Shown one piece after another: positions 34,010-46,180 of a stretch of 64,000 nucleotides of DNA. Source of the stretch: Citrus sinensis (Eukaryota; Streptophyta; Magnoliopsida; Sapindales; Rutaceae); the NCBI RefSeq assembly GCF_022201045.2, contig NC_068563.1:558001-622000 (forward strand), read 5' to 3'. The position numbers were made by a program, and so were the translations under genes. Each line of letters opens with the position of its first letter. Position 1 is the stretch's first letter. The notes under the pieces were generated by a model. The model was not told the DNA's origin, ran no database searches, and was given only the letters and a program-made list of their open reading frames with translations.

Positions 34010-34615
34010 TGTTGTTTTTATAATAGTTAATAATCTCCCTAAAAAAAATAAGTTTACAATATTATCATTATTTTCAAATACACTTTTATTCAGATTTATT
34101 ATAGATTAAATAAATCATATGAATAAAAACTAAATAAAAATTAAGTATTAAAAATAAAAAAATATATGTTTTGATGTGAACAAAAAAATTAATAATAATT
34201 TTTTTCTTATAATTTTTTATTTTATAAAAATTTTCTTGTAATAAATTTTTTATAATATTTTAAAATTAAATGTAAAAAGTACAAGAAAAATATTTTACCA
34301 TTTATTTTATAATAATTTTTTATTTATCATTCAAGTTTTCTTATAATAATTTTTATCATCTTATAATAATTTTCTTATATATTTATTATAAGAAAATGTT
34401 TATAAAATAAAAAAAAGTACAAGAAGAATATTTTATTATGAATTTTTCACATCAAAACATATATTTCTTATTTTTAATACTTAATTTATTTTGTTTTAAT
34501 CTCCATTCATGTGATTTATTTAATTTATAATAAATAAGAATAAAAATATATTTAAAAATAAAAATCAGTATTATAAATTTACGCTGTTAGGAGATTATTG
34601 TGCTAATGTAAAAAT
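34010..34615. mobile_element. Foldback (long inverted repeat) element at the end of unit B
   Basis: The arm at about 34,025-34,180 (AATAATCTCC ... ATATATGTTTTGATGTGAAC) is the inverse of about 34,445-34,600 (TTCACATCAAAACATATA ... GGAGATTATT). The loop between them is AT-rich and itself palindromic. Arm length is near 155 bases. Unit A of the tandem duplication carries the left arm too, near 31,600-31,765. Confidence 0.6.
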
Positions 34616-37600
34616 AATAAAAGTACAAATGGTATATATTAATTAAAATAAGAAAAAAATTAGCAATGTCCGTTAAAAGACATTACTTTAGGAGCATCAG
34701 TGATTGGGCCACCTCAGGCCTGCGTTATACAAATTTTTCTGTAGGAAAGATGTTTACGGAAGTCCAGATGGAATGCATAGTTTTGCTTCTAATAAATAAT
34801 AATAGGGAAATAGAAAAGTTACTCCTCTGGCGTTGGTACAGGCCGACAGCCATTGGTAGTTGTGTTTTCTAGAAGTGATTGCTTACTTGGACAACGAATA
34901 ATGTTGGTGCCATTGGACCATATTCATAATATTATAGTAATTTACACAAACATTCTTCCCCAGAAAATTAAGTCGTAAAGTACCACTAAATGGGAACAAG
35001 TGATCGATTGCTATTTCGCCACCATTTTTTTGTTTATCTGAGATTATTTAAGTAAAATTGAGTTCATGTCATAGGTGGGATTATGATCTCTCTTAATCAT
35101 AACATTTCTGGCTTTTGAAGTATCTTTTGACATCACATATATTATTACGTACGAATAATTACTTATTAGCCACGATATACCACAAACTGAGATATTATTT
35201 TATTTTAGTATTGCTGTAAAATCACGATAGAATTCTAGTCAGCTTCAAAACTGCTGCAATTAATTTCTTTAGCTCTTTAGTTATTTTCTCCCACTCACAA
35301 AAGTCTATTTAGTTATTAAGTACGTATGAGTATTTCTATGATTAATTGGTTCCAGAGATACGTACTATTAGAAGTTAATGGAGAAAAAATATAATACACC
35401 TCAGTCGGTCTTATATATCGACAAATGCCGGCTCTCTTTCAACAGAAGTCAGCATTGGATTGGCAAACCACATGATAACACGACAATAATCATGCAAGTT
35501 TCTGCTTTTTGTAGACTAGAATGACATAAAATTTTTAGTGGGCATCCCACTTGTTTAACGTTAATGCATGATACACAATAAGATGACCCTGTATCCTTTC
35601 CAACGGGATGCACGAGATATTTGAATCGTATGCTCTCTCTAGAAGTTTACAAATAAAAAAGTCGAGAGCGATCAACAGAAGCCAAGGCAATATACAAATT
35701 TCTTTTTCCTTGTAAATAAAATATTCATATGGTTTAATTAAAGAAGGAAAAGATATGTACACCATATGAAAGCACTCGCTAGTCCATTTGCAGTACCCTA
35801 GCTAGAAAACGACTCGTATTTGCATAAATACGAGGCGCCTATCAAGACCTTCACTTTCAACTTCCCTAGTCTTTAGCTTTATGTATCACCTTTTATGAGC
35901 AGGAGCAAGCATTATTGACCACATTTGAATGAGACGCGTCAGTAAAGCAGCAGTACGTAGTAAAGCTCATTTGACAGAGTCCATTAATGGTGGCTGCCTT
36001 TAATAAAAGAACTGACAGCAGACTCTTTTTGTGGGTCCACTTATAATACAGCGGTTGTATCTCATACAGCCGCTTTTTATTATTTTATTAATACAACCAA
36101 TAACCGGCCACCGGTACTCTCATTTTAATTGCTTAAAAGAGGCAAATATTAAATGGTAACTATCATATCGCTCCCTCATGTTAGGTAAATATTACGATAA
36201 TCAATCTAAAATTAGAAAACTATCAAAGACCCCCTCAACTTAAAAAAAGAAAATACTACTTTTTCTTTTAATTCATGAAAAAATAGTTAATATATTTAAC
36301 TTATGTACTAATAAAAATATAATTAAGTAAAATTAATAGATTAATATATTTAAACAAAAATAATTATTTTATTTTATTAATATTACGTTATAAATTTAAT
36401 GATATTTTACTTTAAAATGTAACTTAAGTACTAATAAGAATAATATTTTAATATAAAAAATTACAATAAACTATATATTAATTAAAAAATAAATTATATA
36501 TCAATTAAACTATTTTTATATTACTTTATAAATGTAATGATGTTTTGCCTAAAAAACTATCAAAACAACTTTATCAACTTTTAATCACATTAAAATCCAA
36601 GTATCTAAACATATAATAAAAACAATTCATTCCTAAATATTTGGAAGAAATCAATCTCAATATCCCACAAACAACAATACACATATAAGGACTTAAATCC
36701 CTACCTACGAAAATGATTGTAATGTTTATCCAACTATCGAATAATTATTATACCAAACATCATACTCACCCCTCAAATGTTGTTGTTGTTGTTATTATTA
36801 GTGGCTAATATATGTTCTTTGTATACCCTCTAAAAAAAAAATCATATATTAGACAAATATAAAGCATCTAATATTTCATATTTTTAAATAAAACTCACAA
36901 ACAATCTCTTATGCAAATTGATTCATACGAAATTATGTCAAATTAATTACTTTATTTAATTTTTTTTGGTATAGGAATTTTTTTTTGCTAAACATTAATC
37001 AAATTTATAATGGTACATAATATGGATAATTACAAATTGAATGCAACTAATATTGAATAATGTTATATTAAATTATTTTTACAGTTATATACTTTAAGCA
37101 CGACAATTACATTTCTAAATTAAATCAAATTATTTGAGTAACACTACACTCACTTGATGGTTCATGATTTGTATACTGAATAGTGTGCAATGATCACAAA
37201 ATTAGTTCAATCTTACATTTATATCTATATTTTTTAAAATTAAGTTAATTTATAAAACAACTAAAAATATAAAATTATGTAAAAATATTAACAAGCTTAA
37301 ATTTTATATCTATATTTTTTAAATTAAATTAAATTATATTTTTGGTGAAACAATAAGTACTTAGGTTTCATTTAGGTGAGTAAAACTACCGCCAAGATAA
37401 AAAGCAATTTTGTTTTAATACCGCGTACATTTACAATTTTTTAATTTTTTCCCCAAATTTTGATTCAAAATATAAATAACTCTCATTCTTCCAATGTTAG
37501 AAACCCTAGTCGAGAAATTTTTTTTTTATATTTTGAATATTGTTGTTAAAAAATCATAAAAAAAATATGTTGTTAAAATTAGAATATAGTTTTGTGTTAT

Positions 37601-40600
37601 TTTATATTTAAGTTTCAATTTTTTTTGTTCAAAACAATAGATATCTGATCCTGCCTAAGAATTTGGATCATACCTTTGAAATTTGAATATTTTTGTTATT
37701 TTTTTGCAGCCTTTTTTTCTAATTTCATTTGGTTTTTGTATTTTTTTTATGCAGAGACCCATGAAATCTAAATCTCAAATTATTAGCATTTGATTTAGCT
37801 TTTGGAAGCTGTGAATTGATTTAATTTTGTAATAGTTTTATTGATATTAATAGTTTTTAAAGAGTTATTTTCTCACAAGTTTGTAAAAAAATTTCTGAAC
37901 AAAAGTGGTTTTAGGCTCGACTCTTTTTGTAATTTTAACTTTTCAATAAGCCTCACATTAGGTTACTATTGTAAGTAACTGCTTAAGTGATCGAAGTTCT
38001 CATTCTTGTAATGAAACTCTTGATTTGAGTAATTTTTAAGTGCATCGGATAAATTAGTAGGACGTTATAATTTTATTTGTAAATAAATGTCAATAAATTT
38101 ATGAGTAAAAAAGACCATTTGAAAAAGATAAATTAATTAAACATGCAAAATCATATTACTATAATGTTAGATTTTCATCGTACCATATTGTTGGGCATAA
38201 CAAATTTCTGAAAATTATATTGAAGAACTTATTTTATAAATCGAAAATTATATACATATTTAAAAATGAAAAGGAAGAATACTCATGAAAAAAATTAACC
38301 AAAATCAGGAACTAATCTAACCAAAAAAAATAATTTGGTTATTTAACCCAAACAACCGGAATCTTACCAAGTTAGTTGGAATATTAAACGCAAAACCAGT
38401 GGAATAATAGTTGAAACATATAAACCAAAAGGGGAGAAAGAATAACCAAATTTAGAAACTTTTTTAACGAGAAACAAATCTACTTGGAATTTAACCCAAA
38501 ATATTGATATCTAACGAATTTAATAGGAATATTAAGCACAAAACTAGTGAATTGGAAAGTAGAAACAAATGAACCTATTCGTGAGAAAGTTTAACCAAAA
38601 TTAGAGACATGTGAAATTAACTTGAAACATCAACCTAATATATTGATATTTAACCAAAAGTATTGGGACATGATTATTTTACCTTTTTTTTTAACTTTCA
38701 TTTAGATTAAAAATATTTTTCTCACTCAAATATTTTGTAAGTTAAATGTTTATAAATTTCCTTAATTTTTTCATTTTATTTTATTTTTTCTACATTAAAA
38801 ATGATTTTTTTAAAATTATTGAAAGAACAACCAGTAAAATACCGGTTGTTCAAGTCGAAAAAGTAGGCTGTATGTCATACAGCACTGTACTATATGAAGA
38901 CTCTTTCCTCTTTTTGTATATGGAGAGTTCTTTTTCATGGGGGTGATGTGGCTGGTAGCTAGGGAGTGGCGGACCGGGACATTCTTCCAGCTCGGGTCAA
39001 TTATACATTTGTCGTTATTTATTTATTTATTTTTAATGTCAGTGCATACAAAAGATTGAAAACACAAATTAAATATCAAGTGGAGCAACATTAACTTTTT
39101 TTTTTAATTTAATACGCATCTTTAATAAAAGAATAACACCCGTGCAACAAATAAACTTATAATAATTATTAAAAAGTTTTTATGTAATTTTTTATTTTAT
39201 TGATAGAGAAGGTGAAATATATGAATAATTTAATGTACTAAAATTAAAAAAAAAAAGCAAGTATGATTATGAAAGCGATAAAGCATAAAATTATGAAAAT
39301 GCTATTAATAGTCACCATATGGCAATTTGTAACTTCCTAATACTAGTGACTGCGTTATAATATAGCGACATACTTTTTTTTTTTTAACTTACTTAGACTA
39401 AATCATAATATTTTTTACAATAAATCGAGGTAGTAGTATCATTTTAGCTCCTAATGAATTTTGTTTATTCAATAAATATATAATTTAATCATGTTGTAAA
39501 ACGAGTCTCTAATTTTAGTTGAAACTTGGAAAAAAAGAGAGTTGAATTGGGGACATTTTGAAAAAAAAAAAACTATATTATTACATAAAAAAATGACAAA
39601 ATTAAAGGGGTATTTGTTTGTTTCTTCAGGGCCGGGCCGGGCAGTAGGTCCGTGCCCGTCTCTCTGGTTGAGCTGGGGGAGTCCACTCCCATGTTAGTGG
39701 ACTCTGAAAATGTTTCAAATGACACTTCGTGGTGGTAAGATTTCAGCTGATTTATGAGCCACATATAAATTATCACATCTAAAATTTCGAATGCATCTCA
39801 CTACAATATATCTTAAACCTTCAACTGCTGCTGTAATTTCCCTTTTCTTTTTTTTTGGGAAATATTATAGTGTCCTTGTTCTCATGAAAATGATGGTAGC
39901 AATTCAGTTTCTTTCCCTCTAGTTGTTCAATCTTCAGGATCGAAGAGAAAATGATCATATCGTTATTAATATTTGAGAATCATATCATTAGTACTTCAAA
40001 TTAAGTCAATTTGTATATTATAAAAAAATTATGTCTATTTTTTTTTTTTTTTGAAAAAGAACTTAAGAGTTAAGTCAATTTATTAGAATTGTAAGTTCAA
40101 ATGTATCCAAGGATTCTCGAAATTTTATATATGGTTAAAAGTTCTTAGGACATTTTAGTTTCATAAATATTATTATTATTATTATTTTCTTAGTTTCTAA
40201 TATTACGTATATATTACATTAAGACATTGATTGTTCTAAGTAATTAAAGAATTATTTCACAATAATGATAAAGATCCTAAAATTTGGATCTAAATTTATA
40301 TCCCATCTATATAAGTCACTCATTTATTCGTGAATGAATTTTATAACTAATAAACTAATATTATTATATCACACAATAGATGAAATAATACACCATTTAA
40401 AATCCAAATATTGAGATCCTTGTCATTATTCATAATTTCAATCATTTTCTACCTATTCGCTACAATTAATACTAAACGTAAAGAAGTTTCAATTTATGGG
40501 TTCTGGTAAAATTACAAAAATTTTATACAAAGAAGCTAGCAAATCTCAGACATGTAATGTCTGGTGGAATAGTTTTTAAAACTAATATTAAGTCCCCCCC

Positions 40601-40842
40601 TTTTGTAAAGCTTATCGATCGGCCCTTGATTTTTTTGATTTATTTTAGCTTCTCTAATTTTTTCAGTTCCTCTTGGTGGTTTGTATTTTATTTGCAGTTT
40701 AGTCGAGTAGTAATTATTAAAGAAGCGTATTTCATAATACTCAAAGCTAAAAAAATGAAAAATATGGTTTCCTAAAAATTTTAAAAGGTGTTAGAAACTC
40801 TAATCTAACTAAAAACGTGTGTCGGTAGGCCCGACATGAACA
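34616..40842. other. Long AT-rich gene-free region
   Basis: No coding gene can be supported over about 6.2 kb. A few short open stretches (for example near 34,666 and 38,746) lack codon bias or family matches. Small palindromes such as CAGCGGTTGTATCTCATACAGCCGC occur at 36,049-36,073. A possible large non-autonomous element at 36,020-38,906 is described under findings. Confidence 0.5.
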
Positions 40843-41128
40843 AATTATTAATGGAAAAAGGTTGGCCCAAAGAGACAGGAAAAAAAGACACTTTGAGAGA
40901 TGAAGATTTTTTTTCTTTAGTTTCTAAAATTTTTAATGACATTTATAATTGTGTATATTCCGTCTGATTTACAGTATTACGTGATACAGTATGTCTCCCA
41001 ACTCCCACTATTAAAGAGCACTCGAGAGAAAATAAAATTCACAAAATCATGAAACAGTGAAAAAAAAAACATAAAATGATTCTACACAAATTTTTATTTT
41101 TTTAAGAAGTAAGAACCAAACCTATAAA

Positions 41129-41992
41129 CATAGGCGGTTTTAGTACTAGGCGAATTAGGAAGTTGGCTAAAGCTCCGTATTTAGGAAGACCCCAATTTTT
41201 AGGTATCTATTTATTAATTAATATAATTAATTTTTTAAGATTAAAAAAATTATGTTACGTATATATTTTTTTTGTATAGTAAAAAAAACCTAATTTTTAG
41301 GTTTTACCCTATCATTACTCTCATTCATATTTATCTCTCTTATTTGATAATCTTTACCTTAAATATAAGATATATTTTTATGGTATAATAATTATTTTGA
41401 ACGTTACTTCTTTATTTTCTTTTACTATTTCCCAAAAAAAAAAATCAATGTTTTCTCTTTCGAAAAAAAAAACACTTATTAAAATTAGTAAGGTTAGATT
41501 TTTAGAGCTAACTTTTAGTATTCTATTAAAATAGACTTGAAAACTCATTATCTATGAACCGATACACATCGAATCAAAGCTACTTTCAGCAAAAAGTTTG
41601 TGCTCTCTTCTCTTTCTCTACAAAATTCATTGTCATCATCATCTTTATGTCAACTAGTCAATTGACTTAATTCCGGTGCTATCATTCTATTTTTTTTTTA
41701 ATTGTTTATTATTATTGTTCTTATCCTTAAAGAGATGATTTAAAGTTTACAAGAAGATTATGATTGTGGCTGATTAAGTTTTAGAGCATCTTAAGGAGAT
41801 AGAATTTGTGAAAGATAAAGTTAGTTAATATTCATGTGGAAATAAATAGATATCTATCCGACTATTATTATTATTATTATTATTGTTTTTGGATCTTGTT
41901 AAATATTGTTGTAATTTAAGATATTATTAAATATAGTTGAATTTTGAGCTATTTAATGTTCTTGTGAGAGTTGATATTTTAAAGCTGCCCTG
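41129..41992. mobile_element. Non-autonomous hAT-type element (864 bp)
   Basis: Left end CATAGGCGGTTTTAG and reverse-complemented right end CAGGGCAGCTTTAAA are hAT-like. An exact 8-bp target duplication CCTATAAA lies at 41,121-41,128 and 41,993-42,000. No transposase frame. It sits in a duplicated copy of the downstream flank of the permease gene at 42.5 kb; the second copy of that flank shows the empty site around 42,414. Confidence 0.75.
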
Positions 41993-42194
41993 CCTATAAA
42001 TATTAGATACAAAACAAATACTCTGGAATTCCCATCTTTTTGGGATGTAAAATAATTGTCACTTAGGGGATATCAAGAGTTTTATAAAACATCAATAGCA
42101 CTAAAATTATAATGTAATTTTATAATTTCATAAAAGAAAAAGATTAAAAAATAAAAAAAGGGTTTCGAAGCACTAATAAATAAAAACGTATGAA

Positions 42195-42485
42195 TGTAAG
42201 GTTGGGCCAAAAAGAGAGGAAAAGAAGACACTTTGAGAGTGAAGATTCATTTCTTTAGTTTCTAAAATTGTTAATGATCTTTATAATTATGTATATTCCA
42301 TCTGACTTACAGTATTATGTGATACAGTATGCGTCCCAACTCCCACTGTTAAAAATATGAAACGAATCCACACACACTTTTATTCTTATTCTTTAAGAAA
42401 TAAGAACCAAACCTATAAATATTAGATACAAAACAAATGCTCTGGAATTCCCTATCTTTCTGGTACATAAAATGATTGTCACTTC
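42195..42485. repeat. Duplicated 3' flank of the LHT-like 8 gene, inner copy
   Basis: This segment, just downstream of the permease stop codon (minus strand), matches 40,855-41,128 joined to 42,001-42,065. Shared landmarks are GACACTTTGAGAG, CAGTATTA(C/T)GTGATACAGTATG and CTATAAATATTAGATACAAAAC. It is probably part of the gene's 3' UTR. Confidence 0.75.
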
Positions 42486-42516
42486 TAAGATCGACCCTAC
42501 AAATGAATTTGATCAT

Positions 42517-45416
42517 CTACTGAGGATCGAAGAAGCTGACCTTAATTCCAGTGTCAGCGATAACATAAATCCCAGAAGCTGTCACAAGCACACTAAGAAT
42601 GATTCCAAGGACACCAAGTACCCAATTGAGCCACCAAATAGGCCCATATGCCTTCGGTTTCTTAACCTTAAGCCACATGAAACATGGATAAGCTAATGTC
42701 ACAGGCAATGCAATCCCTCCAATCAGACCAGCCAGGCTTCCCAGAAATGGGATTGCCACCGCAATAAAGAACATGAAGAATCCGTAGATAGCCCGGATAA
42801 GCGGCCGGAGCCACCACGGACACGGCTTCTTCTTCCTCCGCACGTACAGTGACTCCAAATCATCAAACATTGGCATCCCATAGATTTGGAATGAGCTTAC
42901 CGCGCTTATAATCACAAACAAACTCGTTAGTCCTAGGATAAACCGCGACGTGTCGGTGGCGTGGAATGCAATCAAGGCCACAAGCATACCCCCGCTTGGT
43001 ATCTGTTAATTTTTTTTCTTAAATAAGATTGCATGTACAATATTGTGTAAAATTGTCAAGGTAAATTTTGGTGAGAATTAGAAAGAAAATTTGTTACCAA
43101 TTGACCGTAAGCCCAATAGCCTCCAATTGCAATAGGGAACAAGCACGTTGCAATAATAAGGTATGCGAATTTGACTCCCTTCCACATGGGCACAGTCGAT
43201 GGATGCTTCTCGCTTGAAGGCATCGTGGCCTGCAGCCAATCAAAGTTTTATTAGAAATTAATTAATTTTTAAGTTCTTCATTCTCTGAAAATGAAGTAAC
43301 ATTTCTAAGTACAAAAAATTCGTTTCAAAAACCTTTAATCTACTTGCGTAAAATAGACGGCAACGAATTGAAAAAAAAAAATGTTAAAAGTTTTTGACTT
43401 ATTTCTCATCATCAGTTACAGACTCTTACAGAAGGTAAATAAATCGTGAAAATTGAAAAAGCCCTCGAATTATATAAATTGTTTAGAAAAAAGTCAAAGG
43501 TCAAAATTTGCAACTGGCAGTATTTTATTGTGTGCGTTTTCTATAGTGAGATTCACACGTCACTTAGTGGGGTACATTTTCTATTTTTCGAAATTCTACT
43601 CGCGCACATTTGATTAGACAAAAATTTTGGACGCTTCTTTTGACTTATGTAGAATAATTCGTTACGTTTGTATTTGATTGTACATTATTACAATCACTTA
43701 TATGAAAGGTATATGTAACAAGAATTTAATGGATATACACCAAATTATTCAAAACTTTTTTTTTTCAATTTATACTTTATATATACAAATTAAAATAGTA
43801 CGGTAATTAAAGTGCGGATATTCACAACTAAGAATTTGATAAAACATTATAGTTAATACGTACTTTAAGTAACCTGATTGTTTATTTTCATAAGATTCCT
43901 CAAAATAATATATAAAATAGGGTCCGGCTACGGTTCAACTGTGATACTGTCCTATAGTTGCATCCAGCCGTTAGATGCACTTAAACGGGTGGGGTCTATT
44001 GACATCCAACGGATGGATGCAACTGTGGCACAGTACCACAGTTGCACCGCATGTTTTCCCTATAAAGTATCTCTGAATTAATCAAGTTCAATAATTTGAA
44101 TTTCCAAGTTGATTAATTAATTTCTAATTAAGAGCAGAAACGAAGGAATTTGTGATTTTACCTGAATTTCAAGTGAAAGGTTGTGGCCTCTGAATGCAAA
44201 AGCAACAATCCCAAGAGCATTAAGAACATCAACAGCCCTAACAATACCTTCTTTGTCTGTTTGAACTGGGTTGTAAGACACACCAGGTAGCCTGCCCTTG
44301 GCAACCGAGACGACCCATATGATGGTACAATATCCGACGGCTGTGATGGCTCCGACGAGCGAGACGCCGGCGATGGAGTTCAAGTTGGGCAGTTGGGATA
44401 GAACAACGGCAGCACAGGTGAAGACCAAGTACCATTCGACTGTCGTGAGTGGCTGCGAAGTGCATGTGGCGCCACACGTGATTTGGTAGAAAGTCTTCAT
44501 TGATGTGCCTCCTACGATGATCAGAGCAACGCATGTTCCCGCTGATAGCTGCAGCAGCGGCAAGAAGGCTAGCCATTTTGCAAGCTTTTCACCTATATAC
44601 ATATTCGATCAAGTGTCATCTATTAAGTTCAAACACTTCAAGAAATTAACTATTTCCAGTTTCCTATTTCAATCAGACAAATATGCGTCCGAAATGTAGA
44701 AACAATTATTAACATAGATTCATCCGAGGGGTATAAATATAACAATACATAAAGCTTTACCGAAAGTTACGCCACAAAGTTGAAGATATCTGCTATAGCG
44801 CATGCCGGTTTCAACATTTTCATGGAGTTGCACCAATATGTATAGAGTATAAAGTTGCCAGATGAATGTCAATGTCAAGAATATAATCCCCCAAGCCCTA
44901 GAATAAAGATTAATTACAACACAAGCTAATTAGAAAGAGAAAGAAAAGTAAATTAAGAAAAATCATTAATCAATTTGATTATTTAATTTACCAGCCAAGA
45001 ATGGGAAAGGCAACAGGAAGAACAAGAGCTTGAATACCAATTCCAGCACAAAGAGTGTGAAACGCAGCGTAGTAAGCGTTTCCATTCCTGGACTCAGTGA
45101 TGGGAAGCCATGCATCTTGAGGGTCAAGCCTCGTTAATTTAAGAGCCTTTCTGATGGGGCTTCCCAAAGGAGTAATAAAACGCGGAGTCCTTATTCTTGG
45201 TGTTAAATTTCTTGGAGTTGCATTTCTAGGTGTTGAAGTTCTTGGGGTTTTGCTGGCCGGTTCTATTTGGTCACCCACGGCGAGCAACGGCGATCGTGAT
45301 AGCGATGGTGAGTGAATCTGTGACGGAGGAGCCGATATTGGCGGCGTCGCCGGCGTTGACGATAGTCTTGGTGTTACAGGATAGGAATAATTACTTGCTT
45401 CATCAGCTTCACTCAT
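42517..45416 (-). CDS. Lysine/histidine transporter-like 8 (AAAP amino-acid permease), array copy 4
   Basis: Five exons, 45,416-44,992, 44,897-44,761, 44,592-44,162, 43,229-43,098 and 43,002-42,517, in frame, giving 536 residues. The start is the ATG of MSEADEASNYSY; further upstream the open frame has no ATG. The N-terminal 110 residues are Ser/Pro rich with a run of T-P-R repeats (ASKTPRTSTPRNATPRN), then FITPLGSPIRKAL and the Aa_trans domain from RLDPQDAWLPITESRNG. This N-terminus is diagnostic of Arabidopsis LHT-like 8 (At1g47670). Repeated TPR and SP motifs look like proline-directed kinase sites in the cytosolic tail (inference). It likely imports amino acids at the plasma membrane. Intron 3 (932 bases, 44,161-43,230) holds a MITE and is absent from the tandem paralogues. 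Confidence 0.93.
43918..44062. mobile_element. Foldback MITE in intron 3 of the LHT-like 8 gene
   Basis: Ends TAGGGTCCGGCTACGGTTCAACTG and, reversed, TAGGGAAAACATGCGGTGCAACTG. The two halves pair over most of their length (GTTGCATCCA(G/T)CCGTT(A/G)GATG). With TA at both borders and 145 bases it looks Stowaway/mariner-like, though the superfamily is a guess. Confidence 0.65.
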
Positions 45417-45486
45417 TTTTGAAACTTTTTTTCCTTTTAATTTTTTTTCAACTCTACCTCTGTATGCTAACAATCCGATATTTGCT

Positions 45487-45488
<2 letters not shown>

Positions 45489-45521
<33 letters not shown>

Positions 45522-45522
45522 G
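45489..45522. repeat. Compound (TG)n(TA)n microsatellite
   Basis: About nine TG units followed by about eight TA units, roughly 75 bases upstream of the LHT-like 8 start codon, probably in the 5' UTR or core promoter. Confidence 0.9.
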
Positions 45523-46017
45523 AATATATCTAGGCCTTAGTTACATGAGAAGTATGTAACGAGAAATAAATTATTAAATGTTGGTCAAGAATTCTGCTGT
45601 TCAATTAATTGCATGTACTGGCCAACCAATTTGGTCTACAGCTTTGGCTAAATCATAATATTTAATTTGGTCAGCATGTACCAACGTAAGTACACATTAA
45701 CCATCAAGTCACTGCCTCAACTTCATTTGGCACAAATTTGACTGGGAATTAATGAAGTCTCCAAATAAAACAAAAAAAAAAATTGAAAATAAATTATAAG
45801 AGTTTTAGATGAAGAATCACATGCAATACAGCTCAAAGACGAACAAATGTGGAAACCCAATTCTGAAGTATTTTTGTCATTGTGAGAATTCTTAGCCGTC
45901 CAAGTGGGTTTTTTTTTTTTCACCACTTCGAGCTATGAAACACGGGGCTCTTAATTTAGAAAAGGGGTAGATTTCTTTCGATTGTTAGTAGAGTAAATTT
46001 TTAAGTTATGTTTGATA

Positions 46018-46169
46018 GGCCGTATTGGGTCTCGATTAATCCGAATTCGGGGTGTAGTCACAAGTTAAAGCTCTTTACCCCTCCCAAATGGCGTGTTTAG
46101 TGGGGATCGAACCTGAGAGTTCTTCTCACAAACTCAGCTTGCGCTGCTAACTGAACCACAACCATTTGG
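46018..46169 (-). mobile_element. tRNA-derived SINE-like element, family 3 (minus strand)
   Basis: On the minus strand it contains TGGTTCAGTTAGCAGCGC (A-box region) and CAGGTTCGATCCCC (B-box region) at tRNA-like spacing, then a body ending GGATTAATCGAGACCCAATACGG that recalls the tails of the Au SINE group. Flanking repeats TATGTTTGATA and TATGTTTAATA (46,007-46,017 and 46,170-46,180) differ at one base. Confidence 0.6.
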
Positions 46170-46180
46170 TATGTTTAATA

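Larger units (their letters stand above)
31865..34200. repeat. Tandem duplication, unit B, interrupted by MITE and SINE
   Basis: Second copy of the 30,082-31,765 unit. After removal of the insertion at 31,949-32,618 its length is also about 1.68 kb. Divergence by eye is roughly 5-10 percent, with small indels. No gene is seen. Confidence 0.85.

Noticed and set aside
34666-34872. 68-residue open frame in the AT-rich region
   Set aside because: No start context, codon bias, motif or splice partner; chance open stretch.
38940-39010. GTGGCGGACCGGGACATTC, possible hAT terminal repeat
   Set aside because: No partner end or 8-bp duplication located within a few kb.
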